Below are positions 17,660-25,200 of a stretch of DNA of 64,000 bases, one piece after another. This stretch comes from Aquimarina mycalae (lineage in GTDB: Bacteria > Bacteroidota > Bacteroidia > Flavobacteriales > Flavobacteriaceae). The DNA lies in contig NZ_JARYGY010000001.1 of the NCBI RefSeq assembly GCF_029906345.1, positions 966,851-1,030,850 on the forward strand. The letters are read 5' to 3'. A model generated the notes under the pieces. It ran no database searches, was not told the DNA's origin, and was given only the letters and a program-made list of their open reading frames with translations. A program made the translations under genes and the position numbers. Numbering within the stretch: position 1 is the first letter of the stretch; every line of letters starts with the position of its first letter.

Positions 17660-17723
17660 CTTGTCCAAATACCTTGTAATTTTGCATAACATACAAACGT
17701 AAACCAAGGTATTTTTGGACAAG
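17660..17723. promoter_or_regulatory. Long inverted repeat around the hemoglobin promoter
   Basis: Left arm CTTGTCCAAATACCTTG (17660-17676) is repeated in inverse as CAAGGTATTTTTGGACAAG (17705-17723), the same sequence except for two added T. The 28 bases between them begin with the predicted -7 element. The right arm covers the start codon. Because the left arm lies upstream of the predicted transcription start, this is better read as a DNA operator or loop than as an mRNA hairpin. Confidence 0.55.
17677..17684 (+). promoter_or_regulatory. Predicted -7 promoter element of the hemoglobin gene
   Basis: TAATTTTG is an exact match to TAnnTTTG. It begins directly after the left arm of the inverted repeat. 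A transcript starting near 17691 would have a leader of about 25 bases before the TTG start. No good -33 element is visible at the usual distance, which fits a promoter needing an activator. Confidence 0.5.
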
Positions 17724-18101
17724 AATAACACAACATTAAAAGATATTACTACAAGAGAAGACATCGAATTTTTGATGAGGACATTTTACAACAAAGCCTT
17801 AAAAGATAGTAGCATTGGAACATTTTTTAATGAAATTGCACAAATCGATTTAGAAATCCATATTCCTCACATTTCAGACTTTTGGGAGCAACAATTATTT
17901 TATACTGGAAATTATAAAAAGAATGTGCTACAAATACATCAAAACCTAAATTTGAAAAAAGCTATGGAGAAAATTCATTTCGACACATGGCTCAATTTAT
18001 TTACCACTACAGTAGATAATAATTTTATCGGAACACGTGCTGAATTGATGAAGACAAGAGCGCTGTCAATTGCTACAGTAATTCAATTAAAAATAAGATA
18101 A
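17715..18101 (+). CDS. Group III truncated hemoglobin
   Basis: 128 residues with the 2-on-2 globin pattern of group III: ITTREDIEFLMRTFYNKAL at the start, HISDFWEQQLFYTG in the middle, and IHFDTWLNLFTTTVDN near the end. The heme-ligand His is probably one of those in the stretch IHQNLNLKKAMEKIH. Such globins bind O2 or NO; the physiological role is not settled. The only start that keeps the whole domain is TTG at 17715. Older annotations sometimes mislabel this family as a TatC-type translocase. It follows the small DNA-binding gene by 70 bases but has its own promoter-like region with a long inverted repeat. Confidence 0.85.
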   Translation: MDKNNTTLKDITTREDIEFLMRTFYNKALKDSSIGTFFNEIAQIDLEIHIPHISDFWEQQLFYTGNYKKNVLQIHQNLNLKKAMEKIHFDTWLNLFTTTVDNNFIGTRAELMKTRALSIATVIQLKIR

Positions 18102-18224
18102 AAGCACTTTTTTTACATCAAATCCTTTCTTAATGAAAGTTTGAACATCGTAAATTTTACTATGCAAGCATAATAAAATGGTATATAATACGTATCTTCT
18201 GTTTTCATACAATAATAAAGAAAG

Positions 18225-19283
18225 ATGAGTATTAAGATAACTGGCACAGGAAGCTATATTCCTACAGAAATCGAAAAAAATGAAGATTTCGAACAGCATC
18301 AATTTTTAAATGCTAATGGTAGTGAAATCAATCACCCTACCACAGTTATCATAGATAAATTCAAAAAAATTACAGGTATTGAAGAGCGTAGATACGCATC
18401 AAGTAATTTAAACACATCAGATATCGCATTTCTTGCTGCAGAAAAAGCAATCGCTGACGCAAAAATTAACCCAGAAACACTAGATTATATTATTCTTGCT
18501 CATAACTTTGGAGATGTATCTAAAGACTCCGCTCAAGCAGATACTGTTCCTAGCCTAGCTGCAAGAGTAAAACATAAACTAAAAATAAAGAACCCCTATT
18601 GTGTTGCTTATGATGTCTTATTTGGATGTCCTGGTTGGATTGAAGGAGTTGTGCAAGCTCAATCTTTTATTCAAAGTGGAATGGCGAAAAAATGTTTGGT
18701 CATCGGCGCAGAAACATTATCACGGGTTATCGACAAACACGATCGAGACTCTATGATATATTCTGATGGATCTGGAGCTTCTATTGTAGAAATATCTAAT
18801 AATAATGGCGGAATCTTAGCGTCAGTAACTGCGTCTTACACATATGACGAAGCTAATTTCTTATTTTTCGGAAACACTTATAATACCCAATCACCAGACA
18901 CCAATAAATATATTAAAATGTATGGCCGTAAGATATATGAATTTGCCTTGAACAATGTACCAATGGCGATGAAAAAATGTATTGACGATGCCAAAATAAG
19001 CATTTCAGAAGTAAAAAAAATTCTCATTCATCAAGCGAACGAAAAAATGGATGAAGCGATCGTAAAAAGATTCTATGAACTTTATGATCAAGAAGTACCC
19101 ACTGGTATCATGCCCATGAGTATACAAAAATTAGGAAACAGTAGTGTTGCCACAATCCCCACACTTTATGATCTCATCTTGCAAGGGAAAATTAAAAATC
19201 AGTCGATCCAATCAGGAGATATCCTATTGTTTGCTAGTGTTGGTGCAGGTATGAACATTAATGCTTTTCTCTACCAATTCTAG
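18225..19283 (+). CDS. Beta-ketoacyl-ACP synthase III-like protein
   Basis: 352 residues with the full KASIII triad: C135 in DVLFGCPGW, H269 in KKILIHQANEKMDEA and N305 in KLGNSSVAT. The C-terminal SGDILLFASVGAGMNINAF is the usual last strand-helix. This family condenses an acyl-CoA with malonyl-ACP. The active-site surround (FGCPGW) and a longer N-terminal loop (residues 20-40) set it apart from the standard FabH, and it is not in a fab operon. It is followed by a methyltransferase and a glycosyltransferase, which hints at a lipid or secondary product rather than bulk fatty-acid initiation. Confidence 0.88.
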   Translation: MSIKITGTGSYIPTEIEKNEDFEQHQFLNANGSEINHPTTVIIDKFKKITGIEERRYASSNLNTSDIAFLAAEKAIADAKINPETLDYIILAHNFGDVSKDSAQADTVPSLAARVKHKLKIKNPYCVAYDVLFGCPGWIEGVVQAQSFIQSGMAKKCLVIGAETLSRVIDKHDRDSMIYSDGSGASIVEISNNNGGILASVTASYTYDEANFLFFGNTYNTQSPDTNKYIKMYGRKIYEFALNNVPMAMKKCIDDAKISISEVKKILIHQANEKMDEAIVKRFYELYDQEVPTGIMPMSIQKLGNSSVATIPTLYDLILQGKIKNQSIQSGDILLFASVGAGMNINAFLYQF

Positions 19284-19367
19284 ATCAGTTTATAAAATTC
19301 TCCAGTATCTTCGAATAGTAATCTAGGTAATTGTCTATTTTTACAACCAATAAATATAGATTACATT

Positions 19368-19889
19368 ATGTACGAAGGAAAGTTTCCTCACCAACGATAC
19401 CAAAAAACCTTAGAATTTCTCAGAAAACATGTCCCTGCTCCTGGAGATATTCTTGATCTTGGAGTACATAATCCTTTTGTACCATTTATGGAAAAAGAGG
19501 GATACAAAGTAACAAACACATCTGGTGAAGACTTGGACTTACATACAGATATAGTCAAAACAAGTGATGCCGAAATTGTTACGGCTTTTGAAATCTTTGA
19601 ACATCTTATTGCTCCATTCAATGTACTTAAAGATATTAAGGCAGATAAACTGGTAGCTTCTATACCATTAAGGCTATGGTTTTCTCCTGCCTATCGAAGC
19701 AAAACAGATCCTTGGGATCGACACTACCATGAATTTGAAGATTGGCAGTTCGACTGGTTACTAGAAAAAGCAGGTTGGGAAATTAAAGCAAGAAATAAAT
19801 GGGCACATCCAGTTAAAAAAATAGGATTACGTCCATTGTTACGTACGTTTACTCCTAGATATTATATCGTTTATGCAGAAAGAAAATAA
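19368..19889 (+). CDS. Class I SAM-dependent methyltransferase
   Basis: 173 residues. A Rossmann methyltransferase core is visible: motif I variant DILDLGVHNPF (about 27-37), an acidic end of strand 2 (NTSGEDLDL), and motif post-I AEIVTAFEIFEHL (about 69-81), as in Methyltransf_11/23 proteins. SIPLRLWFSPAYRSK and DRHYHEFEDWQFDWLLEKAGW follow, as in lipid or sugar methyltransferases where H-x-x-E-F precedes the final strand. The substrate is unknown. It lies 84 bases after the KASIII-like gene and 21 before the glycosyltransferase. Confidence 0.8.
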   Translation: MYEGKFPHQRYQKTLEFLRKHVPAPGDILDLGVHNPFVPFMEKEGYKVTNTSGEDLDLHTDIVKTSDAEIVTAFEIFEHLIAPFNVLKDIKADKLVASIPLRLWFSPAYRSKTDPWDRHYHEFEDWQFDWLLEKAGWEIKARNKWAHPVKKIGLRPLLRTFTPRYYIVYAERK

Positions 19890-19910
19890 TTTATATTTAC
19901 TCTAATCATC

Positions 19911-20759
19911 TTGAAGATTTACGTTGTCATACCCGCCCATAATGAAGAACATCTAGTTCATAAGACATTAGCTTCATTAGTTACTCAGACCGTGGTCCCT
20001 AATAAAATAGTAGTGGTTAATGACAACTCTACAGATCAAACTGAAGCAACTGTGCGTGATTACATAACCAATCACCCATACATCTCTTTAGTAAATATAA
20101 ACTCATCTAGTGATCATATACCAGGTAGTAAAGTTATTAATGCTTTTTATCAAGGATATAAAACTGTAGATCATAACTATGATGTGATTTGCAAATTTGA
20201 TGCAGATTTAATTTTCCCAAATAACTATATAGAAACGATTATTAAAATTTTTGAATCGGATTCTAACATCGGCATGGCGTCTGGGATTTTACATATTCAA
20301 AAAAATAATTCCTGGGTATATGAGAATATTGCGAATAAGGACCATATCCGTGGTCCAATAAAAGCATATCGTAAAGAATGTTTTCAGGCAATTGGAGGGC
20401 TCAAAAAATCCATTGGCTGGGATACAACAGATGTATTGTTATCTCAATACCATAACTGGAAGACTGTAACTGATACCAATCTTATTGTAAAGCATCTTAA
20501 ACCAACAGGAAAAGCATACCATAACAGCACAAAATACCTACAAGGAATGGCAATGTATAAGATGCGTTATGGCATAACAATCACAATAATTGCGGCCTTA
20601 AAACTAGCCCTATTAAAAAAACAACCTAGATTAATTAAGGACTATCTTATTGGTTTTTTCAAAGCAAAACGAGCACAACAACCTTTTTTAGTATCTAAGT
20701 CAGAAGGGGAATTCATAAGAAAACTTCGTTGGAAAAAAATTAAAAAGAAATTATTATAA
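19911..20759 (+). CDS. Family 2 glycosyltransferase
   Basis: 282 residues with the GT2 (GT-A) pattern: VIPAHNEE at the start, VVVNDNSTDQT near residue 35, and the metal-binding D-x-D as KFDADLIFP near residue 95. The acceptor-side segment RGPIKAYRKECFQAIGG and GWDTTD follow. The start is TTG at 19911, which gives the complete first strand (KIYVVIPAHNE). A weakly hydrophobic C-terminal helix (about 222-235) may touch the membrane. Donor and acceptor are unknown. It shares orientation and close spacing with the methyltransferase. Confidence 0.85.
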   Translation: MKIYVVIPAHNEEHLVHKTLASLVTQTVVPNKIVVVNDNSTDQTEATVRDYITNHPYISLVNINSSSDHIPGSKVINAFYQGYKTVDHNYDVICKFDADLIFPNNYIETIIKIFESDSNIGMASGILHIQKNNSWVYENIANKDHIRGPIKAYRKECFQAIGGLKKSIGWDTTDVLLSQYHNWKTVTDTNLIVKHLKPTGKAYHNSTKYLQGMAMYKMRYGITITIIAALKLALLKKQPRLIKDYLIGFFKAKRAQQPFLVSKSEGEFIRKLRWKKIKKKLL

Positions 20760-20908
20760 TCTCTTCTCTTCTTATCAAGCTTGGTTATTATAAAAAATAG
20801 ACCTAAATTGCTCTCACACACAACTTACAAGTATCTACTTTTTACGAAGCATTAGACAATTTTATAGTTTAATGGGAACGTTCAATACAAACATTTCAAC
20901 AAAAAAAC

Positions 20909-23212
20909 ATGAAAAAAAGTAGACTTTATGGCTATTTAATGGCTATAATATTAATTCTAAATTCTTGCTCGCAAACAAATAACAAGGGCCAAAAGAATGA
21001 TTCTGGGATTGTAAATACAGTAGAAGAATTTAACAAAGCAATAACGCAAGCGAAACCTGGAGATGAAATTATATTAAGTAATGGTATCTGGACTGATGCA
21101 CATTTTGTAATAGCAACAGAAGGAACGATAAAAAAACCTATTACAATCAAAGCTCAAGAAAAAGGAAAAGTGATTCTATCAGGAAATACTTCTCTAAAAA
21201 TTGGCGGCAAACATATTATTATTAAAGGATTGGTTTTTGCTGATGGATATACTGAAGAAGATGCTTTAATTATTTTCAAAACAGATGATGGAAAGTTAGC
21301 CGAAAACTGTAGACTTACAGAAATTGCAATTGATCATTTTAACCCAACAAATCGATTTGACAAATCTGAATGGATCCATCTTCATGGAAAAAACAATCGA
21401 GTAGATCACAACTACTTTGGAGGAAAATTAAATGCTGGTGTGACATTAGTAGTCAAATTAAATAATAAAAATAGCTTAGAAAATTACCATCGCATTGATC
21501 ATAATCATTTTGGATACAGACCGAACCTAGGATCTAATGGAGGCGAAACATTGCGTGTGGGAGTTTCTACATACTCATTAAGTCCATCAAGAACATTAAT
21601 TGAAAACAACTATTTTGAACAATGTGATGGTGAAGTAGAAATTGTTTCGCTTAAGTCAAGCGATAATATCGTACGCAATAATGTATTTTATGAATCCGCT
21701 GGAGTATTAGCTTTAAGACACGGAAATCGAAATCTAATAGAAAACAATTTCTTTATTGGCAATAACAAACCTGGTACAGGAGGCGTTCGAGTGATTAATG
21801 AAGGCCACACCATCAAGAATAATCATTTCCAAGAGTTAAAAGGGAAACGTTTCTTTGGAGCACTTCCCGTAATGAATGGAGTACCCAACTCCTTAATCAA
21901 CAGATATCACAGAGCAGAAAATACGGATATCATAGGAAACAAATTCTTGAAATGTGATCATATCCAGTTTGGAGTTGGAGCCGATAACGAAAGAACAGAT
22001 CCACCTCAGCATATCAGATTTACCAATAACACTTTCTATCATCCTACAAGAAAACAAGTATTTGAAGCAATTTCAGACTATAGCACTTTCTCCTTTACTG
22101 AAAACACTGTGGTATCTTCGGATATAAGTTTTAGTCATAAGGGGTTTAAAAAATCTGAAATAACATTTTCAAAAGACCCTAAAGATGGCTTATTAAAAAA
22201 CGAAAGTTACCAACCAGAACTTCCTATTACAAAACATGAGGTTGGACCTAATTGGTATACTCCAAAATCAAAATATTATGAAATCAACACTGAAGATCCA
22301 AATATTATCAAGGTGACAACCAATAATAATGGAGCATTACACAACGCTATTAAGCAAGCTAAATCAGGTGATATCATAGAGTTAACATCTGGAACATATG
22401 TTTTTTCAGAACCTTTAGTATTGAATACTTCTATAACAATTAACGCCACTGATCCAGAGAAACCAACCATATTTAAATACGAGAAAAACGAATCGCAGTT
22501 ACCACTTGTCGTTATCGAAAACGGTGGAAGCTTACGCATAAAAGGAGTAATATTTGATGGTGCATCCGATAATGGAATTGCGTTTGCAGGCATTAGCACT
22601 TCTAACAAACCAATGATTGCTCATTATAAGTTAAAAGTCGAGTCTTGTGAATTTAAAAACTTCGATGCAAGTCGAAAAACAGCGTTTCGGGCATTTAAGA
22701 ATACCTATGCAGACACTTTGAGTTTTAAGAATTGTAAATTTCAAAAAATTTCTGGTAATGCTATTAGTTTGGATGGAGAAAATGATGCCAGAGGTCGTTA
22801 CAATGCTGAATATGTGAACATTGATAATTGTCATTTCCAAAAAGTAATGGGAAACGCTATCTCCTTATTAAGAATGGGTAATGATGAAAGTACCACAGGA
22901 CCATTCCTAGAACTTACAAACTCTACATTTATAGATGTAAATAATAAAGATTTAGGCAGTGTAGTATTACTTTGGGGAGTTCAGAAATTGAATATTGACA
23001 ATTTATTATTCATCAATTCTGGAAAAGGTGGAAGAGCTATAAAATATGAAGATCCAGGATGGGCTATTAGCAAGATTGATAATATTAGTCTAATTAATTC
23101 TGGTCGAATTGAAACATTTGGAGAGCGTACAGGTAGTAACATTCAAATCGTAAAAACCGAATCACCAATGGCCTATAGCGCCAAATATACAGGATACACT
23201 ACTGTAGAATAG
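20909..23212 (+). CDS. Polysaccharide lyase family 6 (alginate / chondroitinase-B-like) lipoprotein
   Basis: 767 residues, the length of two-domain PL6 enzymes such as AlyGC. The signal ends at the lipobox LNSC (C20), so it is a lipoprotein, probably surface or periplasmic. Two parallel beta-helix domains are suggested by repeating N-N-x-F and N-C-x-F ladder motifs (residues 30-400 and 470-740). PL6 catalytic residues are visible: K249 in SLKSSDN and R270 in LALRHGNRN, 21 apart as in AlyGC, with E213 (GGETLR) and E242/E244 (CDGEVEIVS) as calcium ligands. It cleaves uronate linkages by beta-elimination; alginate is the commonest PL6 substrate, dermatan the alternative. No other alginate gene is next to it. 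Confidence 0.93.
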   Translation: MKKSRLYGYLMAIILILNSCSQTNNKGQKNDSGIVNTVEEFNKAITQAKPGDEIILSNGIWTDAHFVIATEGTIKKPITIKAQEKGKVILSGNTSLKIGGKHIIIKGLVFADGYTEEDALIIFKTDDGKLAENCRLTEIAIDHFNPTNRFDKSEWIHLHGKNNRVDHNYFGGKLNAGVTLVVKLNNKNSLENYHRIDHNHFGYRPNLGSNGGETLRVGVSTYSLSPSRTLIENNYFEQCDGEVEIVSLKSSDNIVRNNVFYESAGVLALRHGNRNLIENNFFIGNNKPGTGGVRVINEGHTIKNNHFQELKGKRFFGALPVMNGVPNSLINRYHRAENTDIIGNKFLKCDHIQFGVGADNERTDPPQHIRFTNNTFYHPTRKQVFEAISDYSTFSFTENTVVSSDISFSHKGFKKSEITFSKDPKDGLLKNESYQPELPITKHEVGPNWYTPKSKYYEINTEDPNIIKVTTNNNGALHNAIKQAKSGDIIELTSGTYVFSEPLVLNTSITINATDPEKPTIFKYEKNESQLPLVVIENGGSLRIKGVIFDGASDNGIAFAGISTSNKPMIAHYKLKVESCEFKNFDASRKTAFRAFKNTYADTLSFKNCKFQKISGNAISLDGENDARGRYNAEYVNIDNCHFQKVMGNAISLLRMGNDESTTGPFLELTNSTFIDVNNKDLGSVVLLWGVQKLNIDNLLFINSGKGGRAIKYEDPGWAISKIDNISLINSGRIETFGERTGSNIQIVKTESPMAYSAKYTGYTTVE

Positions 23213-23295
23213 AGAATTAAAAACATTCAAAAAAACTCGATCCCTATAACCAACCCAATCGTCAAATAACAGTGTGATTTCTGTTAAATTATTCG

Positions 23296-23323
23296 CAAAA
23301 CTAGACAGACTTGTCTAGTTTTG
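23296..23323. promoter_or_regulatory. Operator of the second TetR gene
   Basis: Perfect 12-base arms CAAAACTAGACA (23296-23307) and TGTCTAGTTTTG (23312-23323) around GACT. The centre contains the TTG (23311-23313) that is the best -33 element, so a bound repressor would block RNA polymerase. The inner 14 bases AGACAGACTTGTCT recur unchanged before the SDR gene at 24021. Confidence 0.8.
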
Positions 23324-23334
23324 TTTTTTTTGTA

Positions 23335-23342
23335 TATATTTG
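23335..23342 (+). promoter_or_regulatory. Predicted -7 promoter element of the second tetR gene
   Basis: TATATTTG matches TAnnTTTG exactly and lies 21 bases after the TTG at 23311-23313 inside the operator. The transcript would start near 23349 and carry a leader of about 90 bases. Confidence 0.6.
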
Positions 23343-23438
23343 CATTATGAAATAAGCATACTCACTGTTTCAATTTGATTTTGAAAACAGTTCTATGTAA
23401 TTTCATCTGAACTTTAAAAAGACAGTAATATTAAACAG

Positions 23439-24002
23439 ATGAAACATTCCAAAGTAAGAGATCATATTGTGGAAACTGCTTCTTCCTTATTCTATAATAA
23501 GGGGTATAATCTTACTGGAATTAATGAAATTATTAAAGAAGCTGGAATTGCTAAGGCTACTTTATATAACCATTTCCCATCTAAAGAAGATATATGTATA
23601 GCGTATCTCCAATTTAAGAATAGCACCTTTACTAAAGATATACGAGATTTTGTACTTACAGCGCCATCAGGAAAAGAACGAATCTATGCCTTATTTAACT
23701 TTCTTACGCTTTTCTTTGATCAGAAAGATTTTAACGGATGTTGGTGTTTAAATACATATACCGAAATGCCCAAAGAGAATGAAACTGTTCGTACCGAAAT
23801 TCAACAACAGAAGAACGATTTTATAGATTTTATAGAAAATCTTGTTATAGAAAATTGTAATCAAAATTCTGATCAAGCTAATAAAATGCTTGCCAGAAAG
23901 GTTTACTTGTTATACGAAGGAGCGATCTCAGAGAGTAAATTACATCAAAATACGTGGCCTATAGAAGCCTCTTTATCTTTATGTCAAAAAATTATTGAAT
24001 AA
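23439..24002 (+). CDS. TetR/AcrR-family repressor
   Basis: 187 residues with a textbook TetR N-terminus: IVETASSLFYNKGYNLTGIN, then IIKEAGIAKATLYNHFPSKEDI (helix-turn-helix at about 27-50). The C-terminal part contains FNGCWCLNTYTEMP, where the two Cys (NGCWC, about residue 105) resemble the cysteine region of NemR/YxaF-like TetR proteins that sense electrophiles; that link is an inference. It is flanked by two copies of the same operator core, one before itself and one before the SDR gene, so it probably represses both units. Confidence 0.9.
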   Translation: MKHSKVRDHIVETASSLFYNKGYNLTGINEIIKEAGIAKATLYNHFPSKEDICIAYLQFKNSTFTKDIRDFVLTAPSGKERIYALFNFLTLFFDQKDFNGCWCLNTYTEMPKENETVRTEIQQQKNDFIDFIENLVIENCNQNSDQANKMLARKVYLLYEGAISESKLHQNTWPIEASLSLCQKIIE

Positions 24003-24020
24003 AAAAATTTATAATAAAAA

Positions 24021-24034
24021 AGACAGACTTGTCT
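24021..24034. promoter_or_regulatory. Second copy of the TetR operator, before the SDR gene
   Basis: AGACAGACTTGTCT is identical to the core of the operator at 23303-23316. It ends 31 bases before the SDR ATG (24066), in the place of a -33 element (TTG at 24029-24031). Outer arms are not conserved, so binding may be weaker than at the first site. Confidence 0.75.
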
Positions 24035-24065
24035 GTTCATATCTTAACTATTAAATATTTATACA

Positions 24066-24812
24066 ATGACACAATTCAAAAACAAAACGGCCCTAGTAAT
24101 AGGAGGAACAAGCGGAATAGGTAAGGCAACAGTAAATTCTTTACTAGAAGGAGGAGCTACTGTTCATGTAGTAGGCAGGAATATTTCTAAAATCCCCGAT
24201 GCCGATAACATTATTAAACATCAGGTTGATATTACAAATACCACCAATGTAAATCAGCTTATTGAAACTATCTCTAAGCTAGATCAGTTAGATTATCTGG
24301 TTAACGCATCAGGGATTTTTGGCCCAAAAGCATTTTTAGATCATACTGTAGAAGACTATGACTCTTACCAAGATCTAAATCGAGGATTCTTTTTCATTAC
24401 ACAATCGGCTGCCAAGAAAATGAAAGAAACGAATTCTGGTTCTATCGTAAATGTAGGATCGATGTGGGCAAAGCAAGCTGTAAAAGCTACTCCTTCTTCT
24501 GCATATTCTATGCAAAAGGCAGGATTACATTCTCTAACACAACATTTAGCCATGGAGTTAGCAGATCACGGAATTCGAGTAAACGCGGTATCACCAGCAG
24601 TAGTAGAAACACCAGTGTATAATGGTGTTTTTGGAGGAGCTGACGAAGCTAAAAAAGCATTAGTAGGTTTTAATAATTTTCACCCTATTGGAAGAAACGG
24701 AACTGCTCAAGATGTAGCTAATAGTATTACATTCTTATTATCTGATCAAGCTTCTTGGGTAACTGGAGCTATTTGGGATACCGATGGAGGTGTAATTGCA
24801 GGAAGAAATTAA
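24066..24812 (+). CDS. Short-chain dehydrogenase/reductase (classical SDR)
   Basis: 248 residues. The cofactor motif is GGTSGIG (13-19), with the NNAG equivalent VNASG near 80. The catalytic set is S132, Y147 and K151 (YSMQK). The C-terminus [17 protein letters not shown] is typical. VGRN after strand 2 suggests NADP(H), since the acidic residue of NAD-preferring enzymes is missing. The substrate is unknown. It is under the TetR operator and leads a short operon with the AhpD-like gene and perhaps the flavin oxidase. A detoxification role against reactive carbonyls fits such a set but is an inference. Confidence 0.9.
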   Translation: MTQFKNKTALVIGGTSGIGKATVNSLLEGGATVHVVGRNISKIPDADNIIKHQVDITNTTNVNQLIETISKLDQLDYLVNASGIFGPKAFLDHTVEDYDSYQDLNRGFFFITQSAAKKMKETNSGSIVNVGSMWAKQAVKATPSSAYSMQKAGLHSLTQHLAMELADHGIRVNAVSPAVVETPVYNGVFGGADEAKKALVGFNNFHPIGRNGTAQDVANSITFLLSDQASWVTGAIWDTDGGVIAGRN

Positions 24813-24831
24813 TCTTAAAAAATATCGAAGT

Positions 24832-25137
24832 ATGTATGATATGAATCACCTAAAAAAATTAGGTACACTTGGCAACAATGCATCAGAAGCTATGAAAGCT
24901 TTTCAGGTTTTTGATAGTATTGCTTTGCAAGAAGGAGTAATTCCTGCAAAATATAAAGAGCTTATGGCAGTAGCAGTTGCATTGACTACTCAATGCCCAT
25001 ATTGTCTCGAAATCCACAAGAAAAATGCAATAAAAGCAGGTGCAACTCAAGAAGAGCTTGCAGAAGCTACTTTTGTGTCTGCTGCGCTACGAGCAGGAGC
25101 TGCTGTTGTGCACGGAACACATCTTATGGATGATTAA
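24832..25137 (+). CDS. Carboxymuconolactone decarboxylase / AhpD-like protein
   Basis: About 101 residues with the CMD/AhpD fold signature: FDSIALQEGVIPAKYKELMA, then TTQCPYCLEIHKKNAIKAGA, where C-P-Y-C plus His form the redox-active centre of AhpD-like proteins. The ending RAGAAVVHGTHLM is also typical. The ATG at 24832 is preferred; a TTG at 24796 inside the SDR gene is possible but adds a non-family leader. It lies 19 bases after the SDR stop. It probably handles peroxide or thiol redox stress together with its neighbours. Confidence 0.85.
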   Translation: MYDMNHLKKLGTLGNNASEAMKAFQVFDSIALQEGVIPAKYKELMAVAVALTTQCPYCLEIHKKNAIKAGATQEELAEATFVSAALRAGAAVVHGTHLMDD

Positions 25138-25144
25138 ACACATC

Positions 25145-25189
25145 ATATACAGTGTAAAACTTCTGTACAGTACGTTTTACACTGTATAT
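25145..25189. terminator. 16-bp perfect hairpin between the AhpD-like gene and the flavin oxidase gene
   Basis: Arms ATATACAGTGTAAAAC (25145-25160) and GTTTTACACTGTATAT (25174-25189) pair perfectly around a 13-base loop that itself contains CTGTACAG. It begins 8 bases after one stop and ends 11 bases before the next ATG. There is no clear U-run, so it may be an attenuator, an mRNA-processing site or an operator rather than a simple terminator. Confidence 0.5.
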
Positions 25190-25200
25190 TTATATACTAT

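Noticed and set aside
18087..18302. 71-codon minus-strand open frame across the KASIII start
   Set aside because: Overlaps the hemoglobin end and the KASIII start, both well supported; no recognisable product.
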